This document shows positions 17,920 through 29,747 of a stretch of 64,000 bases of DNA, piece after piece. The stretch lies in the NCBI RefSeq assembly GCF_016863475.1, contig NZ_BOOY01000014.1, forward strand, positions 113,603 through 177,602, written 5' to 3'. Position 1 is the first letter of the stretch. Every line of letters starts with the position of its first letter. The translations under genes and the position numbers were made by a program. The stretch is from Spirilliplanes yamanashiensis. Lineage in GTDB: Bacteria > Actinomycetota > Actinomycetes > Mycobacteriales > Micromonosporaceae. The notes beneath the pieces were generated by a model. It saw nothing but the letters and a program-made list of their open reading frames with translations, was not told the DNA's origin and made no database searches.

Positions 17920-20900
17920 CTACAGGCCCTCGGCGACCGCGGCGGCGATCTTGAGCCAGGCGTCCTTCGTCGCCGACGAGAGCTGCCCGTAGCGCAGCGG
18001 TTCGCCGGAGTCGAGCAGCTTCTCGTAGGGCGCCAGGAGCACCCCGCGGGTCCGCGCCGCGAAGTGGCGCTGGATCGCCGGCAGGTCGATGCCCTTGTTC
18101 GTCGACGGCATCGACACCACGCTGATCGCCTGCCGCACGAGCCGCTGACGGCCGCTCTGCTCCAGATGGTCGAGCATCCGGGCGGCCGTCTCCGCGGAGT
18201 CGTTCCGCGCCGACATGCTGACCACCAGCTGGTCGGTCGCGTCCATGGCGGCCTGCCAGTTCTGTGCCCGCACGTTGTTGCCGGTGTCCACGAAGATCAA
18301 CTTGTAGAACCGGCTCACGACCTCGCGAATCTCCCCGAACGCGTTCGCCGTCAGCATCTCGCCCGCGGTCGCCGACTCGTCGGACGCGAGCACGTCGAAC
18401 ATGCCCTCGCCCTGCGCCCGCACGTACTGCGACACCTCACCGATGCGCCCGTGCGACCGGAACACGTGCATGTCCCGCATCAGGTCCCGCACCGTGCGCG
18501 AGTGGAAGTCCTGCTGCGCCCGCATGCCGAGCGTGCCCTGAGTTTCGTTGTTGTCCCAGGCCAGCACGTACCCGCCGCGGTTCTGCCCGAAGGTCATCGC
18601 CAGCAGCAGCACGGCCACCGTCTTGCCGGCGCCACCCTTGGGGTTGACCACCGTGACCTGCCGCAGCCCGCCGAAGTTCCGGCGCACCTTGTCGATGTCG
18701 CGCTTGTGCTCCATCTCCCGCCGGCTCGGCGGCAGCTTGGGCATGAGCGGGATCTTGTTGAACGCGGCCCGCGCGCCCTCCTGCGCCACCGGGTCCGCGG
18801 GCTTGACGAGCCGCCGCCGCAGGAACTCGTCGGCGGTCGGCGCCTCGCGGTCCGTCCACACGGGTTGCTGCAGGTCGAACGGCTCCGGCGACCGGTTCGG
18901 GTCACCGTCCGGACCGGTCTCGGACAGCGACGGGTACGCAGGGCCGTAGTCCGGTCCGGGCCCGGGCATCGGGCCCGGCTGGGGTCCCGGCTGGGGCGGG
19001 TACGGGCCCGGCGGGATCTGCTGCCACTGCGGTTGCTGCTGCGACTGCGGGAGGCCGCCGTCCAGATGCGGCGGCAGGTTGGGCTGCGGTGGCAGAGGCT
19101 GCGGCGGCAGGTTGAGCTGCGGCGGCATGTTCGGCTGCGGCGGCATCGGCTGCTGCTGGGGTGCCGGCGGCTGTGGGCCGTGCTGGTACGGCTGAGGCGG
19201 ATACGGCCCGGGTGGTGTGGCCTGGTGCGGCGGTGGCGTGGGCTGCTGCGCCCCCGGGCCGGGAGGTGTGGGCTGGTGCGGTCCCGGGCCGGGTGGTGGG
19301 GACTGGTGCAATTCCGGACCAGGCGGTGTCAGAGGGCCGGCCCACTGTCCGGGGCCGGAGCCTTGCCCCGGGAACGTAGGCACCGCGTCGGGCCCGGGCA
19401 TCGGTCCCGGGCCGGAGTTCGCACCTGAAATGGGGACCGGCGGCAGGGGCTGGCCGTTTCCGGGACCCTGACGAGGGCCCTCAGCCCCCTGCGCCGGAAC
19501 CTCGTTCGGGCCCGGCCCTGACACCGGTTCGCCACCGAGCGACGGCCGCGGTCCGCGAGCGCCGTCGGCGGCCGCGGACGGACCGGGTCCAGGCCCATGC
19601 GGCAGGCCTGGTGCGAGCGCAGGGCTCGGCCCCGGCGGCAGGTGAGCACCGGCCGCGGGGCGGGACTCGGGCGCCGGGCCAGGGATCGGCCCCGGCGTCG
19701 GGCTCGGTGCGGTGGTCCGGGGCGGATCCGGCTGGTCGGCGTCCGGCCCGCCGGGTCGACGGGACAGCGGCGGCACGTCGGCGGCGTCGGGCAGAGGACC
19801 GCGTGGGCCGGGGCGGAACACCTGACCCTCCGTCGTCCCGTCGCGGCCGATCGGGGCCGACTGGCCGGTGGCGGCGTTGCCCGAGGTGGCGCCGTCGCCA
19901 GCGCGGCGCGGCGTGACCGTGGGGTAGTACGTCAGCGGTTCGCCGAGGATGGGCTCGGGCCGCAGCGCCGGCGAGACCGGCTTGTCGACATCGGGCGCCC
20001 GATCGCCGGAGTCCGTCTCGCGGGCGGGCCGCGGCGGCATAGCCCACGGCGACTTCGGCGCCACGGCGAGATTTCCGTCGGGCGGTGAGTCCGCTCCGTC
20101 GCCCTTCTCGGCGTCGGTGGCGGCGGGCTGGGCATCATCGGCGTGGTGCCGGCCGCGTCCCGCCGATCCCTGTGCATCGGCGCGGTCCGACGGCGACTCC
20201 GCCGCCCATGCACCCAGACCGCCGGCGTCGGGACTTGCGCCGTTGAGCGGTGCCGGGCCGCGCTGGGCCGGGGTGGCGTCGTCAGCGCTCGCCGCCGCCG
20301 AAGCGCGCGCCACGTCGGGTGCCGCCGGGCCGGTGGGGACTGCGTCGGCTTTCGCGGGGGCGCTGTCGGGGCGGGCGGCGGTCAGGTTGGGCCAGGCGAC
20401 CGTCGGCGGGTCGATGCTCGCCCTGAGCGCGTCCGCGGCGGTGTCGCTGCGCGGCGGCATCGCGACCGGGTCCACAGGGGTCAGAGGCCCTGGCGGCGCC
20501 GGGTGCGCCACCGGCGGCGGGGGCGGATACGGCCCGGGTGGTTGCGGACCGACCGCCGGGCCGGGCGGTCCGAACGACTGCGGACCCTGCTGGTGCGGCG
20601 GCGCAGGCGGGCCGTACTGCGGTCCCGGCGCCGGCTGCGTCTGATGCGGCGGGGTCCATTGCTGGGGACCGGCTTGGTGGGGTGCGATCTGGTGCGGCGT
20701 GGCCCACGGCGGGCCCGGCTGCTGGACCGGCGGGGACTGCCACTGCGGCACAGGCGGCTGCGGGCCCGGTGGCGGCCCCGGCGGGGCCGGCTGCGGCGGC
20801 GTGACGCTCGGCTGTGGACCGTGCGTGGCCGGAGGCGCGTACTGGTGCGGGATCTGCGGCGCGGGCGTCGGCATGGTCGGCACCACCGACGGTGGGGGCG

Positions 20901-21099
20901 CGACGAGCGGCGGACCGTCCGGGCGAGACTGGTCGGTGCGCTGGCCGGGCGGCATCCAGGCGTTCGGGTTGGGGCGGGCGCGCTGCGGGCTGGGGGCCTC
21001 GAGCTCCTCCGGCGGCCAGAACGGCTCCACGTCGCGGGTGGGCTGTGCCGGTGGCTGGTTGTGCGGGACGTAGACCCGGTCCCCGTACTCGTCCGTCAC
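17920..21099 (-). CDS. Large proline-rich ParA/MinD-like ATPase (EspI/SCO5717-like)
   Basis: A 1059-residue protein. About the first 780 residues are a disordered Pro/Gly/Gln-rich region containing many GPG, PPG and PQP units. The last 280 residues are a MinD/ParA-type P-loop ATPase: deviant Walker A NPKGGAGKT, then DNNETQGTLG, a Walker B-like IFVDTGNN, and the ISVVSMPSTNKG segment. The architecture matches ESX/type VII-linked EspI and the SCO5717-type growth-regulating ATPases of actinobacteria. No ESX core gene (eccC, WXG100) is nearby. The GTG at 21099 was chosen because GGAGGTGGGG lies at ideal spacing; an upstream ATG at 21114 overlaps that site. Confidence 0.85.
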   Translation of the reverse strand: MTDEYGDRVYVPHNQPPAQPTRDVEPFWPPEELEAPSPQRARPNPNAWMPPGQRTDQSRPDGPPLVAPPPSVVPTMPTPAPQIPHQYAPPATHGPQPSVTPPQPAPPGPPPGPQPPVPQWQSPPVQQPGPPWATPHQIAPHQAGPQQWTPPHQTQPAPGPQYGPPAPPHQQGPQSFGPPGPAVGPQPPGPYPPPPPVAHPAPPGPLTPVDPVAMPPRSDTAADALRASIDPPTVAWPNLTAARPDSAPAKADAVPTGPAAPDVARASAAASADDATPAQRGPAPLNGASPDAGGLGAWAAESPSDRADAQGSAGRGRHHADDAQPAATDAEKGDGADSPPDGNLAVAPKSPWAMPPRPARETDSGDRAPDVDKPVSPALRPEPILGEPLTYYPTVTPRRAGDGATSGNAATGQSAPIGRDGTTEGQVFRPGPRGPLPDAADVPPLSRRPGGPDADQPDPPRTTAPSPTPGPIPGPAPESRPAAGAHLPPGPSPALAPGLPHGPGPGPSAAADGARGPRPSLGGEPVSGPGPNEVPAQGAEGPRQGPGNGQPLPPVPISGANSGPGPMPGPDAVPTFPGQGSGPGQWAGPLTPPGPELHQSPPPGPGPHQPTPPGPGAQQPTPPPHQATPPGPYPPQPYQHGPQPPAPQQQPMPPQPNMPPQLNLPPQPLPPQPNLPPHLDGGLPQSQQQPQWQQIPPGPYPPQPGPQPGPMPGPGPDYGPAYPSLSETGPDGDPNRSPEPFDLQQPVWTDREAPTADEFLRRRLVKPADPVAQEGARAAFNKIPLMPKLPPSRREMEHKRDIDKVRRNFGGLRQVTVVNPKGGAGKTVAVLLLAMTFGQNRGGYVLAWDNNETQGTLGMRAQQDFHSRTVRDLMRDMHVFRSHGRIGEVSQYVRAQGEGMFDVLASDESATAGEMLTANAFGEIREVVSRFYKLIFVDTGNNVRAQNWQAAMDATDQLVVSMSARNDSAETAARMLDHLEQSGRQRLVRQAISVVSMPSTNKGIDLPAIQRHFAARTRGVLLAPYEKLLDSGEPLRYGQLSSATKDAWLKIAAAVAEGL

Positions 21100-21156
21100 G
21101 TTCCCCACCTCCATCGACGCCCCATACCGTCCGCTGAAGCCTGACACAGCCGGTCG

Positions 21157-23511
<2,355 letters not shown>

Positions 23512-23514
23512 GAG

Positions 23515-23552
23515 TTATCCACAGGTCCGGGTTATCCACAGGCTTGTCCACA
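23515..23552 (+). promoter_or_regulatory. Cluster of three DnaA boxes
   Basis: TTATCCACA at 23515-23523 and 23532-23540, and TTGTCCACA at 23544-23552, all in the same direction within 38 bases. The first two match the Escherichia coli consensus and the third the actinobacterial consensus. No other origin features (dnaA, dnaN, AT-rich unwinding region) are nearby, so this is a DnaA-binding cluster rather than oriC. Confidence 0.75.
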
Positions 23553-23593
23553 GGGCTGTCGCCGGTCTGCGGCGGTGGGCCAGAGTCTCCGGC

Positions 23594-24715
23594 ATGGACA
23601 CCCACACGTTCCTCCGGAGCGTCGCCCACCGCCAGGACGGCGTCGTCACCCACGGTCAGGCGCTCGCCGCCGGCGTGCCCGAGCACGAGATCGGCACCCT
23701 CTGCCTGACCGGGCGCTGGGTGCCGCTCGCCGAGCTGGTCTACTCGGTCGACCGCTCCGTCGTGGTGTCGCGCCGGGCCCGTGTCCGGGCGGCGGTGCTG
23801 TCGCTCGGGCCGGGGGCTGTCGCAGTCCTCGAGACGGCGGCCGAGCTGCACGGCATGGCGGGCCCGCAGGTCACCGACACGATCTACGTAGCCGTCCGGT
23901 CCGCGACCGGCAGCCGGGGCCGGCGGGGTATGCCTCCCGGCCGCCTGCCCATGGGCGGTCACGCGGCCGCGCCGGCGCCGCACGCCGGGCCACCGGGGCC
24001 GAGGTCCGCCGATCCGGCAGGGCTCCGGCCCGCGACCCGCAATGGCGGGACGTCTCCTCGCCCGCACCGGCCCGGTCCTGCCAGCCGGGTGCTCGCGCCG
24101 GCCGTCGGCGGCGCCCGGTTGCAGGTCATGCGCGGGCCGATCGCGCCGCACGAGGTGCACGCCGTCGCCGGGATCGCCGTCACCAGCCCGGTGCGCACCG
24201 CCGCCGACCTGCTGCTGCGCCTGCCGCGCTACCCGGCGGTCGCGATGCTCGACGACGGGCTGCACCGCGGTCTCCTCACCGCCGAGGCGCTCGCGGGCGT
24301 CCCGGCGATGATCACCGGACGGACCGGGGCGCCCGCCGCGCGGCGGCACATCGCCGAGGCGGACGGGCGGGCGCAGTCGCCGCTCGAGACCCGCGTGCGG
24401 CTGCGGTGCGCCGACGGCGGCCTCGTGCCGGACGAGCTCCAGCACGTCGTCCGTGAACCGGACGGGCACATTCTCGCCGTCGCCGACCTCGCCTGGCTGC
24501 GTGCCGGCGTGCTCGCCGAGGCCGACGGCATCGGCCCGCACGAGGGGCCCGACGCCGTGTACAGCGACCGGTGGCGGCAGAACTCGCTGGCCAACGCCGG
24601 TTGGCGGGTGCTGCGGTTCACCTGGACGGACACGTTGCGTGCCGACTACATCCCGTCCCAGGTACGGGCGGCGCTGAGCTGTCCCGTCGGGCCGATCACC
24701 GCGGCCGGTCGGTAG
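23594..24715 (+). CDS. AbiEi-type antitoxin domain / DUF559-like protein
   Basis: A 373-residue protein. The N terminus looks like the winged-helix AbiEi antitoxin domain ([37 protein letters not shown]). The C terminus resembles the restriction-endonuclease-like DUF559/Vsr fold ([23 protein letters not shown]). Between them, at about residues 105-170, lies a Pro/Gly/Arg-rich stretch that is not expected in the family. No nucleotidyltransferase toxin gene (AbiEii) is adjacent, so this is an orphan and not a toxin-antitoxin pair. The gene starts just after three DnaA boxes, an arrangement I recall seeing before such genes in actinobacteria. Confidence 0.7.
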   Translation: MDTHTFLRSVAHRQDGVVTHGQALAAGVPEHEIGTLCLTGRWVPLAELVYSVDRSVVVSRRARVRAAVLSLGPGAVAVLETAAELHGMAGPQVTDTIYVAVRSATGSRGRRGMPPGRLPMGGHAAAPAPHAGPPGPRSADPAGLRPATRNGGTSPRPHRPGPASRVLAPAVGGARLQVMRGPIAPHEVHAVAGIAVTSPVRTAADLLLRLPRYPAVAMLDDGLHRGLLTAEALAGVPAMITGRTGAPAARRHIAEADGRAQSPLETRVRLRCADGGLVPDELQHVVREPDGHILAVADLAWLRAGVLAEADGIGPHEGPDAVYSDRWRQNSLANAGWRVLRFTWTDTLRADYIPSQVRAALSCPVGPITAAGR

Positions 24716-24718
24716 GAT
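24713..24718 (+). promoter_or_regulatory. Candidate -10 element, leaderless purD start
   Basis: TAGGAT overlaps the stop codon of the preceding gene and lies 8 bases before the purD GTG. There is no ribosome binding site in that interval. Confidence 0.45.
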
Positions 24719-24726
24719 CGCCGGTC

Positions 24727-25968
24727 GTGCGCGTACTTCTGATCGGTTCCGGCGGGCGGGAACACGCCCTCGCTGTCGGCCTCGCCGCCGACCCCTCCGT
24801 CGAGCTGCTCGTCGCGGCTCCCGGCAACCCCGGCATCGCCCAGGTCGCCGAGCTGCGTGACGTCGCCGTCGCCGACCCGGCCGCCGTCGCGGCGCTCGCC
24901 GTCGAGCTGGCCGCCGACCTGGTGGTGATCGGCCCGGAGGTGCCGCTGGTCGCGGGCGTCGGCGACGCCGTGCGCGCCAAGGGCATCGCGGTGTTCGGCC
25001 CGTCCGCGGCGGCCGCGCAGCTGGAGGGCTCGAAGACGTTCGCGAAGGACGTCATGACGGCCGCCGGCGTGCCGACCGCGCGCAGCTTCACCTGCACCAC
25101 GCCCGAGGAGGCTGAGCGGGCGCTGGACGCGTTCGGCGGGCCGTACGTGGTGAAGAACGACGGCCTCGCCGCCGGCAAGGGCGTCGTGGTGACCGAGGAC
25201 CGCGCGGCCGCGCTGGCGCACGCCGCCGACTGCGGGCGGGTCGTCATCGAGGAGTACCTCGCCGGCCCCGAGGTCTCCCTGTTCGTCGTCACCGATGGGA
25301 CGGCGGCGGTGCCGCTGCTCCCGGCGCAGGACTTCAAGCGGGTCGGCGACGGCGACGCGGGCCCGAACACCGGCGGCATGGGCGCCTACGCGCCGCTGCC
25401 CTGGGCGCCGGACGGGCTCGTCGAGCAGGTCATGGCCGAGACCGTCGAGCCGACGCTGGCGCAGATGCGCGAGCGCGGGACGCCGTTCTCCGGCCTGCTG
25501 TACGTGGGTCTCGCCATCACCGCCGGCGGGCCGAAGGTGATCGAGTTCAACGCGCGGTTCGGCGACCCCGAGACCCAGGTCGTGCTCGCGCTGCTGGAGA
25601 GCCCGCTCGGCGAGCTGCTGCGCGCGGCCGCGACGGGCACCCTGGCCGCGCACCCGCCGCTGCGGTGGCGCGACGGCAGCGCCGTCACGGTCGTGGTGGC
25701 GAGCCACAACTACCCCGGCACCCCGCGCACCGGCGACGTCATCACCGGCGCCGAGCGGCCCGGTGTGCTGCACGCGGGCACCGCGCGGCGGGCGGACGGG
25801 GCACTGGTGTCGGCGGGCGGCCGGGTGCTGTCCGTGACCGGCACCGGCGCCGACCTGGCGGCGGCGCGGGCTGCGGCGTACGCGCTGGTGGCGGGCGTGC
25901 AGCTGGACGGCTCGCACCACCGGACGGACATCGCGCTGGCGGCGGCGGAAGGCCGCATCAAGCTCTGA
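24727..25968 (+). CDS. purD: Phosphoribosylamine-glycine ligase
   Basis: The second enzyme of purine synthesis, joining phosphoribosylamine and glycine with ATP (413 residues, ATP-grasp fold). It shows the N-terminal [10 protein letters not shown] motif, the [16 protein letters not shown] segment, the ATP-grasp loop [13 protein letters not shown], and the metal-binding [13 protein letters not shown] motif. The GTG at 24727 was chosen because the preserved family start [13 protein letters not shown] follows at once. It lies 12 bases after the AbiEi-like gene. Confidence 0.97.
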   Translation: MRVLLIGSGGREHALAVGLAADPSVELLVAAPGNPGIAQVAELRDVAVADPAAVAALAVELAADLVVIGPEVPLVAGVGDAVRAKGIAVFGPSAAAAQLEGSKTFAKDVMTAAGVPTARSFTCTTPEEAERALDAFGGPYVVKNDGLAAGKGVVVTEDRAAALAHAADCGRVVIEEYLAGPEVSLFVVTDGTAAVPLLPAQDFKRVGDGDAGPNTGGMGAYAPLPWAPDGLVEQVMAETVEPTLAQMRERGTPFSGLLYVGLAITAGGPKVIEFNARFGDPETQVVLALLESPLGELLRAAATGTLAAHPPLRWRDGSAVTVVVASHNYPGTPRTGDVITGAERPGVLHAGTARRADGALVSAGGRVLSVTGTGADLAAARAAAYALVAGVQLDGSHHRTDIALAAAEGRIKL

Positions 25969-26026
25969 TCCGCGCGGCTCGCCGAGACCGACGGACCCAC
26001 GAGCGGTGAGCTGAGCGGCGTCGGCC

Positions 26027-26086
26027 GCGTGGCGCGGCGTGCCGCGCCCGGCGGCAGCGTGGCGCGGCGTGCCACGCCCGGCGGCT
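26027..26086. repeat. Two tandem copies of a 30-base repeat
   Basis: Units 26027-26056 and 26057-26086 match at 28 of 30 positions. They lie between the convergent purD and SCP2 genes, just before a hairpin. Confidence 0.9.
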
Positions 26087-26108
26087 GCGCGCGAGAGGTT
26101 CCGCCCGT

Positions 26109-26135
26109 GGCGGAGCCGGCCAGGCCGGCTCCGCC
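26109..26135. terminator. Bidirectional hairpin between purD and the SCP2 gene
   Basis: GGCGGAGCCGGCC at 26109-26121 is repeated inverted at 26123-26135. It lies between two convergent genes and could end both transcripts. There is no T tract. Confidence 0.6.
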
Positions 26136-26153
26136 GTGACAGGCGTCAGGTCG

Positions 26154-26606
26154 TCAGGCCTTCGGGATGTCGAACAGCTTGGCGATGTTGGCGGCCAGGC
26201 CGAGGTCGCCCTTCGCCTTCACCTTGCCGGTCATGAACATCATCATCGGGTTGCCGTCGCCGGAGACGACCTTCAGGAAGTCGACCGACGACAGCGACAG
26301 GGCCAGCTTCGGCTCGCGGACCGGCTCTTTGTTGACGGTGCAGGTGCCGTCCTCGATGACCGTCTCGTAGGTGTCGGCGCCGCCGCCCGGCTTGTCCGTC
26401 AGGTTCCAGTGGATGACCGTCCTGGTGTCGCCGGCCTTGTCGGCGCGGAACAGCGTCGGCATCCGGTTGAAAACCTCGTCGAGGATCGTGGTCCGCGAGG
26501 GGGACTGCATGACCTCGGCGATCTTCGAGTCCGGAGTGGACTTCACCAGCTGGGCGAACTCCTTGGGCCCGATGGAGGCGAGCGACTCGGGGCTGAATTC
26601 AGTCAT
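26154..26606 (-). CDS. SCP2 sterol-binding domain protein
   Basis: A 150-residue soluble protein with an SCP2 lipid-binding fold. The segment YETVIEDGTCTVNKEPVREPKLALSLSSVDFLKVVSG and the final KVKAKGDLGLAANIAKLFDIPKA carry the usual pattern of this domain. SCP2 proteins bind fatty acyl chains or sterol-like lipids. Here it stands alone as in many actinobacteria, with no known ligand. An AAGG site precedes the ATG. Confidence 0.88.
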   Translation of the reverse strand: MTEFSPESLASIGPKEFAQLVKSTPDSKIAEVMQSPSRTTILDEVFNRMPTLFRADKAGDTRTVIHWNLTDKPGGGADTYETVIEDGTCTVNKEPVREPKLALSLSSVDFLKVVSGDGNPMMMFMTGKVKAKGDLGLAANIAKLFDIPKA

Positions 26607-26900
26607 TATGGACCTTTCGACACGATCGCAGATACCTACTCGCGCGTAACTTTAGCGATGACCGGCGTAGCGCGCAGTTGTCGACACCGATCACGCCGCC
26701 CAGTTTGCTGGCACCCGCCGCGCCAGGCACCGCCGGGCACCACCGGCGACCACAGCCGGGTGCCGCCGGGCGCCGCCGGGTCGCTGCCAGCCGACGGAAA
26801 CGCCCCGCCGGTCCACCGAGCATGACCCGCCCAGACCAGGCGACGAGAGCCCCGTCACGCCCCCCACCAGCCCATCCACCCCCCATGGAACAATCGCGCC

Positions 26901-28328
26901 GTGACTTCGACCATCCCCAACGTCCTCGCCTCCCGCTACGCCTCCACGGATCTCACCGCCCTCTGGTCGCCCGAGGAGAAGGTCCGCATGGAGCGCCGCC
27001 TGTGGATCGCCGTCCTCAAGGCGCAGCGGGACCTCGGCGTGGCGTTGCCGGACGGGGTGGTCGAGGCGTACGAGGCGGTCGTCGACAACGTCGATCTCGA
27101 CAGCATCGCGCGGCGGGAGCGGGTCACCCGGCATGACGTGAAGGCGCGGATCGAGGAGTTCAGCGAGCTCGCCGGTCACGAGCACATCCACAAGGGCATG
27201 ACCTCGCGGGACCTGACCGAGAACGTCGAGCAGCTGCAGATCAAGGCGAGCCTGGAGCTGATCCGCGACCGGGTGGTGGCGACGCTGGCGAAGCTGGCGC
27301 AGCGCGCGATCGAGTATGACGGCACCGTCATGACGGGGCGCAGTCACAACGTCGCCGCGCAGGCCACGACGCTGGGGAAGCGGTTCGCGAGTGCGGCGGA
27401 GGAGCTGCTCATCGCGTACGAGCGGATCGATGATCTGTTGCGGCGGTATCCGTTGCGGGGGATCAAGGGGCCGGTCGGGACGGCCGCGGATCAGCTGGAC
27501 CTGTTCGACGGGGACGCGGAGAAGGCCGCCGAGCTGGAGCGGAAGGTGGCCGCGCACCTCGGGTTCGAGCGGGTGCTGACCAGTGTCGGGCAGGTGTACC
27601 CGCGCAGCCTCGATTTCGACGTGCTGAGCGCGCTGGCGCAGACGGTGGCGGCGCCGAGCAGCCTGGCGACGACGATCCGGCTGATGGTGGGGCAGGAGCT
27701 GGCCACCGAGGGCTTCAAGCCGGGCCAGGTGGGGTCGTCGGCGATGCCGCACAAGATGAACACCCGGTCCAGTGAGCGCGTCAACGGGCTCGCCGTGATC
27801 GTGCGCGGGTACCTGTCGATGGTCGGGGAGCTGGCCGGCGACCAGTGGAACGAGGGCGACGTGTCGTGTTCCGTGGTGCGCCGGGTGGCGCTGCCGGACG
27901 CGTTCTTCGCCGCGGACGGGCTGTTCCAGACGTTCCTGACCGTGCTCGACGAGTTCGGCGCGTACCCGGCCGTGATCGAGCGCGAGCTCGACCGGTTCCT
28001 GCCGTTCCTCGCGACCACCAAGATCCTCGTCGCGGCCGTGCGCCGCGGGGTGGGGCGCGAGGTCGCGCACGAGGTCATCAAGGAGCACGCGGTCGGGGTC
28101 GCGCTGGCGATGCGGGAGAAGGGCGCCGCCGACAACGACCTGTTCGACCGGCTCGCCGCCGACGGCCGCCTGGGGTTGTCGCGCGCCGAGATCGACGCGC
28201 TCGTCGCGGACCGGTCGGCCTTCGTGGGCGCGGCGCCCGCGCAGGTGCAGGCCGTGGCCGCGCGGGTCGCCGCCGTGGTCGGCGACAACCCGCAGGCCCA
28301 GGGGTACGCCCCGGCCCCGATACTCTGA
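26901..28328 (+). CDS. purB: Adenylosuccinate lyase
   Basis: Splits succinyl-AICAR and adenylosuccinate in purine synthesis (475 residues, aspartase/fumarase superfamily). It contains the HEHIHKGMTSRDLTENVEQ segment, TGRSHNVAAQATTLGKR, and the superfamily signature GSSAMPHKMNT. The GTG start lacks a clear ribosome binding site, and an AACAAT hexamer 6 bases upstream would allow a leaderless message. In many actinobacteria purC follows purB; here a protease gene on the other strand takes that place. Confidence 0.97.
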   Translation: MTSTIPNVLASRYASTDLTALWSPEEKVRMERRLWIAVLKAQRDLGVALPDGVVEAYEAVVDNVDLDSIARRERVTRHDVKARIEEFSELAGHEHIHKGMTSRDLTENVEQLQIKASLELIRDRVVATLAKLAQRAIEYDGTVMTGRSHNVAAQATTLGKRFASAAEELLIAYERIDDLLRRYPLRGIKGPVGTAADQLDLFDGDAEKAAELERKVAAHLGFERVLTSVGQVYPRSLDFDVLSALAQTVAAPSSLATTIRLMVGQELATEGFKPGQVGSSAMPHKMNTRSSERVNGLAVIVRGYLSMVGELAGDQWNEGDVSCSVVRRVALPDAFFAADGLFQTFLTVLDEFGAYPAVIERELDRFLPFLATTKILVAAVRRGVGREVAHEVIKEHAVGVALAMREKGAADNDLFDRLAADGRLGLSRAEIDALVADRSAFVGAAPAQVQAVAARVAAVVGDNPQAQGYAPAPIL

Positions 28329-28360
28329 CGTCCCGGGGCCCCCGGAGACACAGGTGAGGA

Positions 28361-29080
28361 TCAGACCCCGGCGACGCTCCTGATCCACGCCCGGTTGGCG
28401 GCCACGCTGCCGTAGTACTGCTTGCTCTCGCCGTCCGCTGTGGACGCGACGCCCACCTGCGTCCCGGCGTAGAACTGCGGGCCGCCGGAGTCGCCGGACC
28501 AGGCGTTGCCGGTGATGGCCTCGCTCTCGATGGCGGGGCCGCCCAGGTAGTCGGTCTTCGCCGGGTCGCCGACGTCGGTGATCTCCACCGACGCGGTCTT
28601 CAGGACCTCCGAGGAGCCGCAGCCGGAGAAGCAGGTGGCGCCCCAGCCGAACAGGCTGCTGGTGGCGGCGACGGGCGGGTCGGCGTCGGCGAGCCGCACG
28701 GGGGTGACGGTGACCGGGATGGCGAGGCGCATCAGCGCCAGGTCGTACTGCTTGACGGTCTCCACGACCGGGGTGACCGTGCCGCCGGACGTGCGGTCCA
28801 GGCTGCCGGTGCGCACGTTCATCGTGCCGACGTCGCAGTGTGCGGCGGTCAGCACCCACGTGGGCGCGATCACCGTGCCGGTGCAGCGGAAGAAGTCGCC
28901 GTAGCCGTCGTGGGCGTCGCCGCCGACCGCGGCGGCCCAGGGGGCGCCGGACGCGACGTCACCGCCGATGATCCTGGGGGTGGCGCCGTCCGGGTCATTC
29001 GTCACCGCCCAGGCGGTGGTCGACGAGGCGGCGGCGAGAACGAGGGCGGTGGCCAGCGTCGCGGTGGTCCGGATACGCAC
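28361..29080 (-). CDS. Secreted trypsin-like serine protease (S1)
   Basis: A 239-residue secreted endopeptidase. A signal peptide (TTATLATALVLAAASSTTAWA) is followed by a short propeptide and the mature start IIGGDVASGAPWA. The catalytic triad is visible as TAAHC, YDLALM and GNAWSGDSGGPQF. Two cysteines in CFSGCGSS are close to each other and probably paired. The GTG at 29080 is preferred because AAGGAG lies 7 bases upstream and the signal peptide follows directly. It lies on the opposite strand between purB and purS. Confidence 0.92.
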   Translation of the reverse strand: MRIRTTATLATALVLAAASSTTAWAVTNDPDGATPRIIGGDVASGAPWAAAVGGDAHDGYGDFFRCTGTVIAPTWVLTAAHCDVGTMNVRTGSLDRTSGGTVTPVVETVKQYDLALMRLAIPVTVTPVRLADADPPVAATSSLFGWGATCFSGCGSSEVLKTASVEITDVGDPAKTDYLGGPAIESEAITGNAWSGDSGGPQFYAGTQVGVASTADGESKQYYGSVAANRAWIRSVAGV

Positions 29081-29478
29081 GCAGGGCTCCTTCCAGGAGG
29101 GAGGCGAGGCGGCCGTTCGGGGGAGGGAGCGATCAGCCATCCGTAGCCCGAAACTAAGATGAACATCCATGCGTTTCAAGACCAACTGGGCCGGGCGGCG
29201 GTGCTCGCAGGGTCGTTGACCTGCGGTAACGCGCATTCAAATCGCTTCGCGGCGAATCGCCTCGCGAACCGGATCGCCGCTACGGTCCGTGACCGCCCCG
29301 GCGGCGCCGCCGGTCGGGGGTGTTCATGGTCACCCGCCGAGATTGCCTGCTCAGGGGTGGTGGAGTCGGGTGCGCGACACCGGCCCCCGAGTCGGGCCCG
29401 AAATTCACAGGGTAGGCTGCAACGGCTCGCCCCTTCGGGGTGCGCCCAACTGCGTACACCACAGTTCAGGGAGTGCCC
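29081..29478. other. Intergenic region upstream of purS, about 400 bases
   Basis: It carries the promoters of the divergent protease and purSQL genes. A TTGACC at about 29215 and a TAGGCT at about 29413 are possible promoter parts but are not correctly spaced with each other. A short hairpin with a TTC loop (CGCCCC 29428-29433, GGGGTG 29437-29442) lies 37 bases before purS. Nothing resembling a known purine riboswitch was seen. Confidence 0.4.
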
Positions 29479-29745
29479 GTGGCTCGCGTCGTCGTCGACG
29501 TCATGCTCAAGCCGGAGATCCTCGATCCGCAGGGCCAGGCGGTCGCGAACGCGCTGCCACGGCTCGGCGTCAGCGATGTCGCGTCCGTCCGCATCGGTCG
29601 CCGCATCGAGATCGAGTTCGCCGGAGACCCGGACCTCGACCGGGCTCGCGAGATTGCAGACAAGCTGCTCGCGAACCCCGTCATCGAGGACTTCACCATC
29701 CGCGTCGACGACGCCGCGGCCGTCCCCGCCACCGAGAGCGCCTGA
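29479..29745 (+). CDS. purS: Phosphoribosylformylglycinamidine synthase subunit PurS
   Basis: An 88-residue structural subunit that bridges PurQ and PurL in the three-part FGAM synthase. The start [21 protein letters not shown] and the middle [11 protein letters not shown] are typical. The GTG is preceded by AGGGAG. The purQ ATG lies 3 bases after its stop. Confidence 0.95.
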   Translation: MARVVVDVMLKPEILDPQGQAVANALPRLGVSDVASVRIGRRIEIEFAGDPDLDRAREIADKLLANPVIEDFTIRVDDAAAVPATESA

Positions 29746-29747
29746 CC

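Noticed and set aside
17920..21099. Plasmid or chromosome partition ATPase ParA
   Set aside because: No parB or parS nearby and the huge proline-rich N terminus fits the EspI/SCO5717 group instead.
23515..23552. oriC at the DnaA-box cluster
   Set aside because: Only three boxes, no AT-rich unwinding region, and no dnaA, dnaN, rpmH or parAB genes nearby.
23594..24715. A complete type IV toxin-antitoxin system
   Set aside because: Only the AbiEi-type half is present; purD follows immediately and no nucleotidyltransferase toxin is seen.
29081..29478. A purine riboswitch before purS
   Set aside because: Only one short hairpin is visible; no conserved purine-aptamer core was recognised.
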